The translations under genes were made by a program, and so were the position numbers. Under the pieces are notes generated by a model that was given only the letters and a program-made list of their open reading frames with translations, was not told where the DNA came from and searched no databases. Source: an uncultured Methanobrevibacter sp. (GTDB taxonomy: Archaea > Methanobacteriota > Methanobacteria > Methanobacteriales > Methanobacteriaceae). From it: a stretch of 64,000 nucleotides of DNA. Below are positions 40,803-50,412 of this stretch, one piece after another; position 1 is the stretch's first letter, and every line of letters begins with the position of its first letter. The stretch lies in contig NZ_CAMVEE010000003.1 of assembly GCF_947166415.1 (NCBI RefSeq), positions 1 to 64,000 of the forward strand, written 5' to 3'.

Positions 40803-40816
40803 TCATTAACATGATT
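40792..40816. terminator. 25-bp perfect palindrome between convergent genes
   Basis: AATCATGTTAAT-C-ATTAACATGATT, starts inside the last codons of the kinase gene. Confidence 0.55.
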
Positions 40817-40887
40817 ACCTAATCTTTTATTTATTCGCATTTCCTGGAAAGCCTAAACGGGTTTGCGAATATAAAAATTCTTTTTTT

Positions 40888-41349
40888 TTAAAACGGCAGG
40901 TTTTTTTCAGAAATTCTCATTTTCAGTTGCTCATAATCAGAGGAAATTACAGAAACCTTCTCACCATCAATACTCGCCGTATAAATCCATGACCCATCAA
41001 CTGATTTGATTTCATATTCTGGAATTTCAAGTGTTTTATCATAATCCAAATCAAAATTGAGGCCATTGCTCTTCATTATGGTTAAATAAAAATTTTTAAA
41101 GTCAGGGTTTCCCTTTTGACCTTCAATAAACCACTTCATAACCAACCTCAAATCAACACCGACATTAAAAGCCGCTTTAACAATGGAGTTATGTAAATTA
41201 TACTCATTTAAAACTAGTAACATTTCTTTTTTAAGGTGAATAAAACTATAACAGGAATGTTTTAACTGTTCATGCAACAATTTTGATTTTAAAGAATTGT
41301 TTGCACGTTCCAAATCATTTAGTCGTTTGTAAAATGATATCTTCTTCAC
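40888..41349 (-). CDS. Hypothetical protein with internal HTH-like segment
   Basis: NSIVKAAFNVGVDLRLVMKWFIEGQKGNPDFKNFY resembles HTH seen in transposase/terminase small-subunit-type proteins. Confidence 0.5.
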   Translation of the reverse strand: MKKISFYKRLNDLERANNSLKSKLLHEQLKHSCYSFIHLKKEMLLVLNEYNLHNSIVKAAFNVGVDLRLVMKWFIEGQKGNPDFKNFYLTIMKSNGLNFDLDYDKTLEIPEYEIKSVDGSWIYTASIDGEKVSVISSDYEQLKMRISEKNLPF

Positions 41350-41713
41350 CTCTAAAATTCTTCCTTTTCACTTAATCCCTTATGAATAGTTTATTTATTA
41401 CAACTATATAAATATGAAACCCTAAAATCACCAAACAAGTAAAAAATGACATTCATTTATGACATTGTATAAAAATGGCCATAAATTTTACCTAAATTTA
41501 GATAAAATCCATGATTTTATGAGTACTGGAAATATGTCACCAAAATATCGATGAACAAAATAATAACAATACAATATGATTACTGAAAAATAAAATAAAA
41601 ACATTTAAATATAATTAAAATATAACTAATATACGATATGAAAAAAAATTCATGTCATTATGGGAACATCAACCATTTTATAATCTCCAAAATGTTTAGA
41701 ATATGTTTCATTA

Positions 41714-41738
41714 GGAAGTAGTTGATGACACTACTTCC
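41714..41738 (-). terminator. Stem-loop downstream of dphB
   Basis: GGAAGTAG ... CTACTTCC arms, 9-nt loop, adjacent to homopolymer tract. Confidence 0.5.
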
Positions 41739-41760
41739 CAACTCCCCCCCTTTTTATAAA

Positions 41761-42552
41761 TTAAATTTCATTTAATATTTCAGGGTCTGCTCCAGCTATC
41801 TCAACCAGATATTCGGCTTCGACAATGTGAAGTTTTGATGGAATTACGATGCAATGGAGCGGTCCTCCGAAATCATAATCAATCAATTCGGATATTTTGC
41901 CTGCTTTTACAATAACATCCTTAGATCCGACACGTGCAATACCCATGGCTAAGGTATCTTCGGTGATTGCACCTTCACGGTCCAAATCTTTTTTAATGCT
42001 CATCAAATATTCCAATCCCTGATTGATAGTCATGTAACGGTCTTTGTGAGCCTGAATATCAAGTAAAACAAGAGTATGCAAATTCATGGCTAAATTTTCT
42101 TCAATAGCTTCATAAGGGGACTTAGGGTAAAAATTATAATCTGGAAATGGGATTGTGGTAACTTTGCCAAATTTATAACCTTGCAGACCTGAAATTGCCG
42201 GCGCGGAAGATAAAATGGAAGAGCCGTGGATGACTTCATATTCTATTCCCTTTTTGGAACACTGCACCAAAAAATCGCTATGAGTAGTGGCAATCAAAGG
42301 ATCTCCACCAGTGATTAATGCCACATCCTGAGTTTTGGCCTCTTCAATAAATTTGCTTTCCTCTTCAACTTCGCCCCTGACCAAAATCTCAATCTTTTGA
42401 CCTATCAGCTCTTCAATAGCTTCAAAGCTTGAACCGAACAGTCTTGATGTGAAAAATTCAGCATAAATCTTATCAACATTTCTTAAACATTCTAACCCTT
42501 TTAGGCTAATATCCTTTTCATCAAATAAACCTAAACCCACTAAATAAAACAT
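41761..42552 (-). CDS. dphB: Diphthine synthase
   Basis: MFYLVGLGLFDEKDISLKGLECLRNVDKIYAEFFTS...GGDPLIATTHSD. Confidence 0.95.
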   Translation of the reverse strand: MFYLVGLGLFDEKDISLKGLECLRNVDKIYAEFFTSRLFGSSFEAIEELIGQKIEILVRGEVEEESKFIEEAKTQDVALITGGDPLIATTHSDFLVQCSKKGIEYEVIHGSSILSSAPAISGLQGYKFGKVTTIPFPDYNFYPKSPYEAIEENLAMNLHTLVLLDIQAHKDRYMTINQGLEYLMSIKKDLDREGAITEDTLAMGIARVGSKDVIVKAGKISELIDYDFGGPLHCIVIPSKLHIVEAEYLVEIAGADPEILNEI

Positions 42553-42587
42553 ATAGATTATATAATAATTTAAACATAATAAACTTT

Positions 42588-43592
42588 ATGAAATGTGTAA
42601 AAGTTCCATTAAAAGAATTAAACGATACCCGCATAAAATTAATGGAAGAAGGCTTAATGAATATGGAATACAGAATTAAAGCCTGTGATGAATTCGGATA
42701 TATCCCCATCAATGAGGATGTTGACGGTTATGAAATAGCAGATGTGGAATTGGAGGTAATGAAAAAGGTCCCCCATAATTTTGCAGAACTGCTGAAGGAC
42801 GACTTGACTTCACAAGAAATTGAAAACTTGAGAACATCCTTTGACACCATAGGCGATGTTGTAATTTTGGAAATTCCAGATGATTTGCAGGATAAAAAGC
42901 AAAAAATAGGTGATGCGGCACTTGAATTTACAAAAAGAAAAGCCATTTACATGAAAAAAAGCGCAATTAAAGGGACAACCAGAATCAGGGATTTGGAGTT
43001 TCTATCCGGGGTCGATGATTCTGTTACAATTCACAAGGAACATGGCGCAAGACTGAAGTTGGATGTTCGGGAAGTGTATTTTTCACCGAGACTTGCCACT
43101 GAGCGCAAAAGGGTAATGGAAAGCGTTGGAGATGGTGAAAGAATCCTTGACATGTTCTGTGGAATAGGTCCGTTTCCTATTGTCATTGCAAAAAATAAAA
43201 AAGTTGAAATCACAGCAGTGGACATCAATGAAGCTGCCATAAAATATCTGAATGAAAACATTGAACTGAATAAGCTGAAAGGTTCTATCAAAACATACTG
43301 CGGAGATGTTAGGGAAGTCAGCAAATCATTTAACTTGAAATTTGATAGAATTATAATGAACTTGCCCGGCCTCGCATATACTTTCCTTGATGTTGCCGTT
43401 GATTTAATTGAAGATGATGGAATAATCAATTATTATGAATTTTCCGACTCATATGAACAGGGAATAAAACGATTAAGTGATGCATGTGCCCAGGCAGGAT
43501 GCGAAGTTGAAATCATCAATACAAGAAAAGTAAAATCAACCAGCCCTGGAGAATGGCATGTCGCCATCGACGGAAAAATAAAAAAAGAATAG
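42588..43592 (+). CDS. tRNA (guanine-N1)-methyltransferase, Trm5 family
   Basis: SAIKGTTRIRDLEFLSGVDDSVTIHKEHGARLKLDVREVYFSPRLATER...DMFCGIGPFPI. Confidence 0.9.
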   Translation: MKCVKVPLKELNDTRIKLMEEGLMNMEYRIKACDEFGYIPINEDVDGYEIADVELEVMKKVPHNFAELLKDDLTSQEIENLRTSFDTIGDVVILEIPDDLQDKKQKIGDAALEFTKRKAIYMKKSAIKGTTRIRDLEFLSGVDDSVTIHKEHGARLKLDVREVYFSPRLATERKRVMESVGDGERILDMFCGIGPFPIVIAKNKKVEITAVDINEAAIKYLNENIELNKLKGSIKTYCGDVREVSKSFNLKFDRIIMNLPGLAYTFLDVAVDLIEDDGIINYYEFSDSYEQGIKRLSDACAQAGCEVEIINTRKVKSTSPGEWHVAIDGKIKKE

Positions 43593-43603
43593 TCCATTAA
43601 GGA

Positions 43604-45193
43604 CTAATAAAATCTTGTAAATATTGCAAGAACCAATGTAGCTGCAAAGCCAACTGCAAAGACCATCACATATTTATCGAACATCTCTTTTTCAAATGGA
43701 TTTTTTCTTAACTGGACAATAATCGGAATCAATGCAAGCAATGGAATGAAATATCTCATATGCACTTCAACCATCATGTTTCCAACATTAGCCCAAGTCA
43801 ATAATTGCACAAAGAATGTTCCTAAGTAAACTATTATGAAAACAGCCAATGCACCTAATTTGGCTTTCAAGTCAAATTTGAAATCGCTTGGATATACAAG
43901 CAATACAATTGCCAGAAATATCGCCAATAGAACATTGATAAATCTGAATCTCACAAAGCTTTCAGGAGTCCAATAATCGAAATTGAACAATTCGCTTAGC
44001 ATGTCCCAAGGCCCGGTTGTGAGCGTGTGTTTTAAGAATACCAATATCTGTGACGGATTGTGCAATAGGAAATCCAGCTGTTTTGCTGAATCCACATAAT
44101 TCAGTGAAGATCTCCAGGAATGCATTAATGCCGGAGTTGAATATCTGCTCCACAGGACTCCAATGGCTGCAACTGCAAGGATGCCTAGCAATATAACTAA
44201 AACATTATACCTTTTGAAATTCCTTTTAGGAACTAACAGCAATAGGAATATGAATGCCAGATAAGGCAGCTTACAAAGGCCCAATAACAAACAGATGACA
44301 GAATAAATCGCCACATACTTATTGTCAAGGGACTTTTCATCTGATTTGTACATGTACATGAAGTAAGCGATGGCAAGTAATCCTAAAGCAAATATCATCG
44401 GATCAATGCTTACTGATGCTGACTGATACAGCGCCACGGGAATGCACGCAATTGCTATAATCGGAATCTTCAGGCAAGAAGCCTTTTTTACTGCAAGTGA
44501 AACAACACCCGCATAGAATATCATATTGAAAATTCTTCCTAGCCATAAAATCCATATTACATTCAAATCCAATAGCTTGGCAATGAAAATTCCTATGCCC
44601 TGAGGCAAGTAACCGTAGAACGGATTCTGTTCAAATGCTGAACCCCTCATGTAAACAGACTGATTTATCTTATCAGTATCATGGTCCGTTTGGAAAACTG
44701 TCAATGTCCTGTTTTTCTCATAAAAGTACATGCTTCCAATAGTGTTAAATCCAACTCCATTATTCATGAGTTTGCTTCTTTCACCGCTGGAAGCGTTATA
44801 CAATCTGTCTATACCCTTCTCATCACCAATCCAATCAGGGAAAATGGCTCCCTCAGAGGTTATTTCTGCACGGGTAAGGTGTTCCAGTTCATCAACATGA
44901 TGACAAATCGGCACTGCCAAACAGCAAATCAAACCAAATGCCAGAATCGTTACAAATGCAACCTTATGTAATTCATCATCACTGCTATGCATAAAATAAT
45001 AAACAATACAAAATACTCCAAGCAATGCAACAAACAGAAGCACCAATATTTGAAACTTCATGTGCATTACATCATAGCCGTACACGGTTGAAAACCATGT
45101 GACCAGAATAAAAACCAAATATATTAACCAATATTTTTTAGAGGCTAATAGATTATCTTTAAAATTTACCAAATTCTCCGAAATATTTGACAT
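43604..45193 (-). CDS. DUF2142-like multi-TM membrane protein (putative GT-C glycosyltransferase)
   Basis: ~12 TM segments, HHVDELEHLTRAEI early loop motif. Confidence 0.75.
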   Translation of the reverse strand: MSNISENLVNFKDNLLASKKYWLIYLVFILVTWFSTVYGYDVMHMKFQILVLLFVALLGVFCIVYYFMHSSDDELHKVAFVTILAFGLICCLAVPICHHVDELEHLTRAEITSEGAIFPDWIGDEKGIDRLYNASSGERSKLMNNGVGFNTIGSMYFYEKNRTLTVFQTDHDTDKINQSVYMRGSAFEQNPFYGYLPQGIGIFIAKLLDLNVIWILWLGRIFNMIFYAGVVSLAVKKASCLKIPIIAIACIPVALYQSASVSIDPMIFALGLLAIAYFMYMYKSDEKSLDNKYVAIYSVICLLLGLCKLPYLAFIFLLLLVPKRNFKRYNVLVILLGILAVAAIGVLWSRYSTPALMHSWRSSLNYVDSAKQLDFLLHNPSQILVFLKHTLTTGPWDMLSELFNFDYWTPESFVRFRFINVLLAIFLAIVLLVYPSDFKFDLKAKLGALAVFIIVYLGTFFVQLLTWANVGNMMVEVHMRYFIPLLALIPIIVQLRKNPFEKEMFDKYVMVFAVGFAATLVLAIFTRFY

Positions 45194-45202
45194 TTTAAAC
45201 CC

Positions 45203-45625
45203 CTAAATAAAATCTTTTCCATAAAACATGACCCTTCTTGCTAAGAAGTTCCAAAACAATACTATGATTGCGGCGATTACTTTTGAAATCAAGTAATACA
45301 GTCCAACAATGTCAGTAAAGAAGTACAATAGAATTTCCGTGAATCCCAGACCTATTGTACTGATTAAAATGAATAAATTAAATTCCAAAACCTTATTTTG
45401 AATGTTGTCCTGATTGAATACCCATTTAGTGCTCATGAGATAATTAACCAGAACGGATATTATGAATGACAATACTGCTGAAATCAAATAATAAATTCCG
45501 CAGATATCGCTGAAGAAATACAAGAAAAAGAAATCCACAACAAATGCAGTCCCACCTACAAAGATATATCTAAACAATTGAAGGAAAATATCGTCTGTGG
45601 GGTCTCTGAACAATTTATCAATCAA
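45203..45625 (-). CDS. GtrA family membrane protein (putative lipid-linked sugar flippase)
   Basis: FRYIFVGGTAFVVDFFFLYFFSDICG; four TM; C-term FWNFLARRVMFY. Confidence 0.9.
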   Translation of the reverse strand: MIDKLFRDPTDDIFLQLFRYIFVGGTAFVVDFFFLYFFSDICGIYYLISAVLSFIISVLVNYLMSTKWVFNQDNIQNKVLEFNLFILISTIGLGFTEILLYFFTDIVGLYYLISKVIAAIIVLFWNFLARRVMFYGKDFI

Positions 45626-45626
45626 T

Positions 45627-46562
45627 TTAATCCTCTTTCAATTCATTTAATAAAATTAAGTGATGCTGTAAATTTTCAGCATGCTGCCTTTTAAGCACAT
45701 GCAAAACTACACCTGTAAAGAATGTTATGGCAGCAACGATGACCACTGTGGAAATTGCAATTAAAGTTGGAATCTTAACTACATAACCTGTATAGATAAA
45801 CTTGATCAAAATTGGGAAAAAGTGTATTCCCGCAATTATCAAAAGTACAAAAGAAAGCAATGAGAAGAATAAAAGAGGTCTTTTATCACGAATTAAAGCA
45901 AAAATCATCATAATTACTTTAAATCCATCACTGTAAGTGTTCAATTTTGATTCGCTTCCTTCAATACGGTCACGATATTGTATTGGGATTTCGACTATGT
46001 TGAAATTATTCATTAAAGCGAAAACGCTCATTTCAGTTTCAATTTCAAACTCGTTGGATGAAATTGGGAATGACTTTACAAAATCATAGCTGAAAGCCCT
46101 CATTCCAGTCATAATGTCATGCAAATCGCTTTTGAAGAATAGATTGATGAATTTCCTAACAAGCTTATTTCCTGTGTTATGGAAACGCCTGTCATTTTCC
46201 TCAAAATAGGTTGAAGATAACCTATCACCAATAACCATGTCGGCCTTTCCGGACAAAATAAGCTCTTCAAATTCCATCACACTTTCGACAGGATATGTAT
46301 CATCACCGTCAACCATAATATAACAATCTGCTTTAATATCACGAAACATAGCCCTGACTACATTACCCTTTCCCTGCTTATATTCATATTTAACGATAGC
46401 TCCGGCATTTCTGGCAATTTCATCAGTTCCATCTGTTGAATTGTTATCATAAACATAAACATCAGCATGAGGCAATGTTTCCCTGAAATCTTTAACCACT
46501 TTCTCTATAGTGGCAGATTCATTATAGCATGGAATTATGACCACGGTTTTCATTAAATTCAA
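45627..46562 (-). CDS. Family 2 glycosyltransferase with two C-terminal TM helices (DPM/GtrB-like)
   Basis: VVIIPCYNESATIEKVV...DNNSTDGTDEIA...DGDDTYP. Confidence 0.93.
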   Translation of the reverse strand: MNLMKTVVIIPCYNESATIEKVVKDFRETLPHADVYVYDNNSTDGTDEIARNAGAIVKYEYKQGKGNVVRAMFRDIKADCYIMVDGDDTYPVESVMEFEELILSGKADMVIGDRLSSTYFEENDRRFHNTGNKLVRKFINLFFKSDLHDIMTGMRAFSYDFVKSFPISSNEFEIETEMSVFALMNNFNIVEIPIQYRDRIEGSESKLNTYSDGFKVIMMIFALIRDKRPLLFFSLLSFVLLIIAGIHFFPILIKFIYTGYVVKIPTLIAISTVVIVAAITFFTGVVLHVLKRQHAENLQHHLILLNELKED

Positions 46563-46706
46563 CTCAATTAACTATTTAGAATAAGAATTAACATTACTCA
46601 CTTCATACAGACATTCTTATTGTAATGTAATAAATTATTTATTTTTTCTTATATTTATAATAATCATTTCAAAATGAGAAAAAAAAATAAAAAGAAAAAT
46701 TATTGC

Positions 46707-47636
46707 CTAAATAGGGTCAATAATTCCTTTTTCAGTGATGATTCCAGTAATTAATTCCTTAGGAGTTATATCAAAAGCAGGATTGATTACTTCAGTGCCT
46801 TCAGGACATATTCTGGCTCCTCCATAGTATCTTACTTCATCACCGTCTCTTTCTTCAATGACAGTGTCGAATATTGAGATTTCATTGTCGAAAGTTGAGT
46901 AAGGAGCGGCCACATAAAACGGTATGTCATGATACTTTGCGGCAAGCGCAACCATAAATGAACCTACCTTATTTACAACACCACCTTTAGCTATCCTATC
47001 TGCACCGATTACAACCTTATCTATTTTTCCCTGTGACATCAAAAATCCAGAAGCCACATCAGGAATCAACTTGACAGGAATATTCTCTTGCTGCATTTCC
47101 CATACGCTTAAACTGGCACCTTGACCTCGCGGACGGGTTTCATCACAGATTACGTTAATGCCTTTTCCCTGTTCATGTGCTGCCCTTATAACACCCAGTG
47201 CTGTTCCATAATCTACGCATGCCAAAGCCCCCGCATTGCAATGAGTTAAAATGGTATCTCCCTCATCAATTACTTCAGCACCATATTTTCCAATAGCTCT
47301 GTTGGTTGCTCTATCCTCTTCATACATTTTTAAAGCTTCTTCCAGAGGATTTTCACTATCCAAAACTCTATCAACAGCCCAAAACAAGTTTACGGCAGTT
47401 GGTCTTGCAGCCTTTATTTCTTCAGCCGCTTTATCTAAATCTACATCTTCAATATCAGCAAGAGCCATTCCAAATGCAGCCGCAACTCCAATAGCTGGCG
47501 CTCCACGAACAATCATGTCTCGAATAGCTACAATAACATCCTGATAATTATCACAATAAACATAATTCAATTCATCAGGAAGTTTAGTCTGATCAATAAG
47601 TTTTAATCTATTATCTTCCCATTCAAGTGTCCTCAT
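46707..47636 (-). CDS. mtnA: S-methyl-5-thioribose-1-phosphate isomerase
   Basis: MIVRGAPAIGVAAAFG...THCNAGALACVDYGTALGVIRAAHEQGK...DETRPRGQGA...IGADRIAKGGVVNKVGS. Confidence 0.94.
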   Translation of the reverse strand: MRTLEWEDNRLKLIDQTKLPDELNYVYCDNYQDVIVAIRDMIVRGAPAIGVAAAFGMALADIEDVDLDKAAEEIKAARPTAVNLFWAVDRVLDSENPLEEALKMYEEDRATNRAIGKYGAEVIDEGDTILTHCNAGALACVDYGTALGVIRAAHEQGKGINVICDETRPRGQGASLSVWEMQQENIPVKLIPDVASGFLMSQGKIDKVVIGADRIAKGGVVNKVGSFMVALAAKYHDIPFYVAAPYSTFDNEISIFDTVIEERDGDEVRYYGGARICPEGTEVINPAFDITPKELITGIITEKGIIDPI

Positions 47637-47678
47637 AGTTAAACACCTTATAAAAAAAATCTTAAAAAAATAGTGGAA

Positions 47679-47733
47679 AGCATAATTAAGTGTTAGTTTC
47701 TAAGCCATTTAAGACAATTTTTTTAATTATGCT
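47679..47733 (-). repeat. Inverted repeat, 11-bp perfect arms, upstream of mtnA
   Basis: AGCATAATTAA ... TTAATTATGCT, 33-nt loop. Confidence 0.7.
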
Positions 47734-47866
47734 CTCTGCCTAATAATATCCAAAACGGATTGATTAGAGATGTACTAAAATACATCTATAAATATATTTT
47801 TACTAAACTACTTTATAAATCTTTATATGAGTAATACCAATTATGTAATTTAAGAATACCTTAAAA

Positions 47867-48826
47867 TTACGCACTTTCTGTCATGATTGGAACTACTTGT
47901 TTTTTACGTGACACTACACCCTCAAGCAATACTGTGTTGTCAACCAATTCAACACCATATGCCTTTTCGACAAGACTTGCATCCTTACCTAAAGCAATGA
48001 CCTGGGAGTTGCTGTTGACGATGTCAGTGATTAGAAGCATGAACAAATCAAGATTTTCATTTTCAATTATCTTTTCCATACCTTCTTCCAATTCGTCTTT
48101 CATTGCCATGACATCACTGATGTCTGCAGTATTGACCTGATTTACAATTGATTTAACGTCTTTGAAATCAATTTGTTTTGCATCAAGAGCTAAAATTTCA
48201 TCAATTGTAAAACTGCTTAAATCAGTTCCTGCCTTAAGCATTTCCAAACCATACTCTTCAGCATCGATTTCAGCTATTTCGGCAAGTTTTTCAACAGCTA
48301 ACCTGTCATCATCAGTAGTTGTTGGAGATTTTAAAAGCAATGTGTCGGATATGATTGCAGATACCATTAAAGTTGCAATCTCTTTTGAGATTTCAACACC
48401 ATTTTCTTCATATAACTTGCATAAAATAGTTTCACTGCAACCGACAGGTTCAAATCTTAAAAATAAAGGATATGAAGTTTCCAATGCAAGCTTGTGGTGG
48501 TCAACAACTTTTAAAATGTTTGCATTTTCCAGATTATCGACTGATTCTGCAGGAGAATTGTGGTCTACCAAAATAACATTTGCCCCATCTTCCACACTTT
48601 TCAAAAGTTCAGGAGCTTCAATACCCAAATAATCCAAAACAAATTCTGTTTCTTTGTTTAAATTTCCTAATCTATAAGCTTCAGCATCAGCATTACCTAA
48701 TTCTTTTTCTAAATTTGTCATTACTAAACTTGAAGTAATTGAGTCAGTATCAGGACTTTTATGTCCAAAAACATAAGTTTTAACCATAATATCGTTTCCT
48801 CTATAAATTATAAAATCAATAGTCAA
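47867..48826 (-). CDS. ppaC: Manganese-dependent inorganic pyrophosphatase
   Basis: VFGHKSPDTDSITSSLV...LVDHNSPAESV...VVDHHKL. Confidence 0.94.
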   Translation of the reverse strand: MTIDFIIYRGNDIMVKTYVFGHKSPDTDSITSSLVMTNLEKELGNADAEAYRLGNLNKETEFVLDYLGIEAPELLKSVEDGANVILVDHNSPAESVDNLENANILKVVDHHKLALETSYPLFLRFEPVGCSETILCKLYEENGVEISKEIATLMVSAIISDTLLLKSPTTTDDDRLAVEKLAEIAEIDAEEYGLEMLKAGTDLSSFTIDEILALDAKQIDFKDVKSIVNQVNTADISDVMAMKDELEEGMEKIIENENLDLFMLLITDIVNSNSQVIALGKDASLVEKAYGVELVDNTVLLEGVVSRKKQVVPIMTESA

Positions 48827-48902
48827 TTATTAATTTATCTTGTTCATCCATATTTAATATTACTATAGATGATTAATTTAAATGAGAATAAAAAAATAGA
48901 AT

Positions 48903-49769
48903 TTAGTAATGACTTTGTGGAGTCATTCCTAAATGATGATCTTCGCTTTTTTTACCAGGTATTCCGTAAGCATCCGCTCTGCATTGAGTGCATGCTCTAA
49001 ATACTGGAATTATTTCTTCAACTTGTTCTCTGACGCTTTCCATCATGGAACAGTCAGGTCTTTGCAGGTCTTTCATTTTTCCTAATGGAATCAAAGGCAA
49101 TACATTCATCAAAGCTGCTCCACGTTTTTCCACTTCATGGGCAATGTCAACAATATGTTTGTCGTTAACTCCAGGAATTAGAACGGAATTGACTTTAACT
49201 ACCAATCCATTGGCGGCTGCTTTTTCAACACCTTCCAATTGATTCTTAATCAAAATTTCAACTGCTTCGCGACCTTTGTATACCTTTCCATCATATTTAA
49301 TGAAAGAATATACCTTCTCAGCAATTTCCGGATCAACCGCGTTGATTGTTACAGTAACGGAATTTACTCCAAGTTCTGCAAGCCTATCAGCATATTTTGG
49401 AAGTAAAAGCCCGTTGGTACTCATGCATTTGATTAAATCAGGTTGTTCAGCTGCTAATTTTTCAAAAAACTCAAAAGTCTCTTCATTCGCTAAAGAGTCT
49501 CCTGGTCCCGCAACTCCAACAACAGCAATTGGACCATCGGCAGTAACATCATTAATATGAGTGATAGCATCATCAGGTTTCATTATACAACTTGTAACAC
49601 CAGGTCTGTCTTCCTCATTATTTATATCTCTTGTACAGAAGTTACAAAAGATATTACATTTAGGTGCTACTGGTACATGTGCTCTTCCTACTTTATCATG
49701 CATTTTTTCATTAAAACATGGATGTGCTCTAGTTATATGTGCAAATCTTGAACCTTTATGCTCAGCCAT
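48903..49769 (-). CDS. nifB: NifB-type radical SAM protein (short form without NifX domain)
   Basis: HPCFNEKMHDKVGRAHVPVAPKCNIFCNFCTRDINNEEDRPGVTSCIM. Confidence 0.9.
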   Translation of the reverse strand: MAEHKGSRFAHITRAHPCFNEKMHDKVGRAHVPVAPKCNIFCNFCTRDINNEEDRPGVTSCIMKPDDAITHINDVTADGPIAVVGVAGPGDSLANEETFEFFEKLAAEQPDLIKCMSTNGLLLPKYADRLAELGVNSVTVTINAVDPEIAEKVYSFIKYDGKVYKGREAVEILIKNQLEGVEKAAANGLVVKVNSVLIPGVNDKHIVDIAHEVEKRGAALMNVLPLIPLGKMKDLQRPDCSMMESVREQVEEIIPVFRACTQCRADAYGIPGKKSEDHHLGMTPQSHY

Positions 49770-49822
49770 AATACCACTTCTCCATAATATAACTCGTGTT
49801 AATTTGTATTAATACGAACAAA

Positions 49823-49832
49823 TATATAAATC
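49823..49832 (-). promoter_or_regulatory. Candidate nifB TATA box
   Basis: RNA-sense AGATTTATATATTTG in the 66-nt gap upstream of nifB; position approximate. Confidence 0.5.
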
Positions 49833-49835
49833 TTT

Positions 49836-50396
49836 CTATTTTCCATTGTTTAACTCATCAATAAATTCATGAGCTTTTTCAATCCATGCATCCTTAATTA
49901 ACTCATCAGTAGCTACAACAGCGATGATGTCTTCTGTAGACAAATCTTTAATGATTTTAAAGCCTTCAGGCAAAATCCTAAAGACTGCATCATAGATTCT
50001 ACGTTGCAAATTAGATTGAGGATCATCAACAATCAATGTTTCTAAATCCCTGTGATTACCTTTAATCTCAAGTTGATATCTGTTTGGTTGATAAATCTCC
50101 TCTCTTGAAAACAGTCTCCAAAGCCTTTTTAGAATGTTTGGAAGATAATTTTCGTTGTCAATAATGATTCTTGTAACGTCGTCTGCTTTATCATAAATGA
50201 AGTTAGCTACGTCTCCAAATGCAATTGCATTGGAAGTCTTTTTCATTTTAATGGCTAAGACAAACACGGGATCGTCAGGATTTACATAAGCTTTCAAATC
50301 ATCTACAGAAGTTCCAAGAACCAAATCCTGAAATATCTGTTTAATGATGATTTCATAAACTTCTGCGCCTCTTTCATCATAGCATTCAACTAACAT
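49836..50396 (-). CDS. mmp17: Methanogenesis marker protein 17
   Basis: Position and sequence character in mmp cluster. Confidence 0.8.
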   Translation of the reverse strand: MLVECYDERGAEVYEIIIKQIFQDLVLGTSVDDLKAYVNPDDPVFVLAIKMKKTSNAIAFGDVANFIYDKADDVTRIIIDNENYLPNILKRLWRLFSREEIYQPNRYQLEIKGNHRDLETLIVDDPQSNLQRRIYDAVFRILPEGFKIIKDLSTEDIIAVVATDELIKDAWIEKAHEFIDELNNGK

Positions 50397-50412
50397 TAAA
50401 CCAACCCTTTAT

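Noticed and set aside
43031-43429. Minus-strand 132-aa ORF
   Set aside because: Antisense of the Trm5-like gene.
48162-48632. Plus-strand 156-aa ORF
   Set aside because: Antisense of ppaC, Ser-rich, no recognisable family.
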